Of a stretch of 64,000 bases of DNA, positions 63,001 through 64,000 are shown piece after piece; the stretch's first letter is position 1; the number at the start of each line of letters is the position of its first letter. The translations under genes and the position numbers were made by a program. The notes beneath the pieces are model-generated. The model was not told where the DNA came from and did no database searches. It saw nothing but the letters and a program-made list of their open reading frames with translations. Source of the stretch: Atherinomorus stipes (lineage: Eukaryota > Chordata > Actinopteri > Atheriniformes > Atherinidae); assembly GCA_023101725.1 (NCBI GenBank), contig JALJCO010000083.1:724501-788500 (forward strand), given 5' to 3'.

Positions 63001-63313
63001 TCCCAGTGCTAAGACGACAGTGGCTGTGATGCCACCCTCTGATAAAGAACCCCTACTCGGGAGAGCTGAGTCGACCACCATGCTTGGACGTATTCTCGGC
63101 TTTCCCCAGGAGGGAAAGCCCAAGAGGAGCCACTCGTTTGACATGGGTCATGTAGGGGCGGAGCAGTGCCGCACCAGCCAGCCACGCAGGATCAGTAACA
63201 TCTGGACTAAGCGCAGTCTGTCTGTTAACGGCATGCTGCTGCAGTACGAGGACAGCGGAGATGAGAAGCCCTCCTTTGAAAGCTCTGAGTGGGTGATGGA
63301 GAGCACAGTTTGA
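53427..63313 (+). CDS. lrfn2: Leucine-rich repeat and fibronectin type III domain protein 2 (SALM1), two coding exons
   Basis: Join 53427-54802 with 62326-63313 for 787 residues, close to the roughly 790 of mammalian LRFN2. Family knowledge: a type I synaptic adhesion protein that binds PSD-95-type scaffolds through its C-terminus and is linked to NMDA receptors and neurite growth. Visible order: signal peptide 1-20; cysteine-rich LRR N-cap (C21, C25, C27, C38); about seven LRRs 54-222; LRR C-cap 241-288 (C246, C248, C265, C286); Ig C2 domain with C310 and C359; fibronectin III about 414-505; transmembrane helix about 525-547; cytoplasmic tail 548-787 with a serine run near 606-615, the motif [10 protein letters not shown], and the end [14 protein letters not shown] sites include N29, N74, N332, N341, N384 and N387. 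LRFN2 rather than LRFN5 is chosen from [42 protein letters not shown] and the C-terminus. The frame is unbroken. Teleosts often keep a and b copies; I cannot say which this is. Confidence 0.96.
54993..55244 (-). mobile_element. tRNA-derived SINE
   Basis: The minus strand starts near 55244 with a tRNA-like head: A box TGGCCTAGTGG (complement of 55224-55234) and B box GGTTCGAGTCC (complement of 55182-55192), an RNA polymerase III type II promoter. A body with complement of TTAAGGATCTTGCTCAGGGA (55131-55150) follows, then a 27-base A tail (T run 54993-55019 on +). The acceptor stem does not pair well, so it is not a working tRNA. The body word resembles V-SINE-like fish families. Confidence 0.8.
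56972..57005. repeat. (AT)n microsatellite
   Basis: About 17 AT units within the lrfn2 intron. Confidence 0.95.
60425..60800 (+). pseudogene. Possible Tc1-like transposase scrap
   Basis: The frame at 60425-60490 reads [20 protein letters not shown], similar to the block around the second catalytic aspartate of Tc1/mariner transposases (QxDNARxH), with the aspartate replaced by asparagine. A stop follows. Further right only vague similarity remains. No ends were found. Confidence 0.4.
60953..61509. mobile_element. Dispersed GATATTGG-type element, copy 2
   Basis: Same order as 46879-47483, from GAGATGTCTGATATTTTC to AAAAGCCAATATCAAAC. In its centre, 61075-61170 is nearly identical to 47085-47180. 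A local inverted pair (TATGAGAGATACTCTCATA, near 61354-61372) is extra in this copy. It lies in the lrfn2 intron. Confidence 0.75.
62326..63313 (+). CDS. lrfn2: lrfn2 last coding exon: end of FNIII, transmembrane helix, cytoplasmic tail
   Basis: A polypyrimidine tract and GCAG end at 62325. The first base completes an arginine codon (AG plus A), and reading continues [10 protein letters not shown], matching the known LRFN2 continuation after [12 protein letters not shown]. It encodes residues 459-787 and stops at TGA 63311-63313. The open frame extends leftward to an ATG at 62273, but that part lies before the splice acceptor and is intron. The tail contains REPLLGR-like and KRSHSFDMG blocks typical of LRFN2, a serine run, and the terminal PDZ ligand. 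Confidence 0.95.
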
Positions 63314-64000
63314 GAACAGAAGAACTGTGCAGTCCATGGCCTAACAATAAATCAAATCAGACACTAAAGGAAGTCGAGCAAAGGGAGCTGTCTTTGAGTA
63401 CTGCATGAGATCCAACCATGTGAATACTGTTGAAAAGATGTAAGAAAAGACACGGAACTCTACCGATAACTGGCCGTGATTAAAACTTTCCGACAGTGTT
63501 GACTTTATTTGAATAATGCTCGGTTTTCAAACAAATGGAGACGTTGCCCACGAAATAACCCCCAAACCACAGTCAAAAAGAAATATATGAGGAATTATGT
63601 TGGGATTTTGTGGATTTCTGTCAAAGGACCCAAGTACCGAAAGGATTTGCTTTGATTGTTGTGAGCTGGATCACAATATTGGGGACCTTTCAGTGTGATA
63701 TGGGACCACTGGAAGAGTAGACGAAGACCAGAGGAGCTATCACAGTATTAGATTAAAACAGAGTCATTTTTATTTTCATTTGTGTTTTTCTATCAATTTT
63801 ACTATTTATTATTTTGGGTTATTCATCAGAAGACAGAGACGCACCTCATTGATGAGGTTGTAGTTGTCACGCAGAGGTTACCATCTCTCACACAGCCATT
63901 TGCTTCACTTTCAGGCAAACTGACAACAAAATCCATGCCCTAGATATTAGTAATACTGAACTACAGAAAGCCAGTCTTGTATTTCTACCTCAGGTTATGT
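63314..64000 (+). other. lrfn2: lrfn2 3' UTR (runs to or past the window end)
   Basis: Sequence after the TGA has no open frame of note. One AATAAA hexamer lies at 63346-63351, only about 33 bases past the stop, and is probably too early to be the main poly(A) signal. No other canonical hexamer was seen before the window end, so the transcript likely continues outside. Transcript data would fix the end. Confidence 0.6.

Overview
The window looks like nuclear DNA from a teleost fish. It is AT-rich, almost gene-free over its first 53 kb, and crowded with decayed DNA transposons and short interspersed repeats of fish type (Tc1/mariner, hAT-like, MITEs, an L2-like LINE tail, a tRNA-derived SINE). 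Its only convincing gene is vertebrate. Repeat content alone does not name the species.

The gene is lrfn2 (SALM1), a synaptic adhesion protein with leucine-rich repeats, an Ig domain and a fibronectin III domain. It is on the + strand at the right end. Two coding exons, 53427-54802 and 62326-63313, join across a 7.5 kb phase-2 intron to give an intact 787-residue protein ending in the class I PDZ ligand ESTV. A polypyrimidine tract and AG directly before 53406 show that the ATG exon is spliced to an upstream non-coding exon. I could not locate that exon, so the left 53 kb is most likely lrfn2 5' intron, possibly with upstream intergenic DNA. The 3' UTR runs from 63314 toward the window end.

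Left to right, the repeats are: a 0.4 kb GGTTTCCC-ended MITE (1547); a MITE (4433) with a solo end of the same family at 16011; a Tc1-like transposon with 32-bp terminal repeats (6265-7453); a GATATTGG-type element (10.9 kb) and a fish repeat (11.3-12.0 kb); a long foldback (18590-18872); an L2-like LINE 3' end (20.9-21.6 kb); two abutting TTTAAA-bounded elements (22.6-24.5 kb); two CACTGC-ended elements (27.3 and 30.4 kb), the second almost wholly palindromic; a very G-rich tract (28.3-29.0 kb) and a 94-bp homopurine run (30.0 kb); a MITE with 31-bp terminal repeats (31.9-32.6 kb); a Tc1-like transposase fossil (36.3-36.9 kb); a hAT-like element with a BED-finger remnant and a 58-bp tandem array (41.9-43.1 kb); a second hAT-like element (44.5-45.9 kb); three copies of one element (46.9, 52.2 and 61.0 kb); and a SINE (55.0 kb) in the lrfn2 intron.

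I found no undescribed system, RNA gene cluster or CRISPR array. The items most worth a second look are a two-codon upstream ORF ending one base before the lrfn2 start codon, the two long palindromes, the homopurine and G-rich tracts, and a few TAAT-rich stretches near lrfn2 that could be conserved enhancers.
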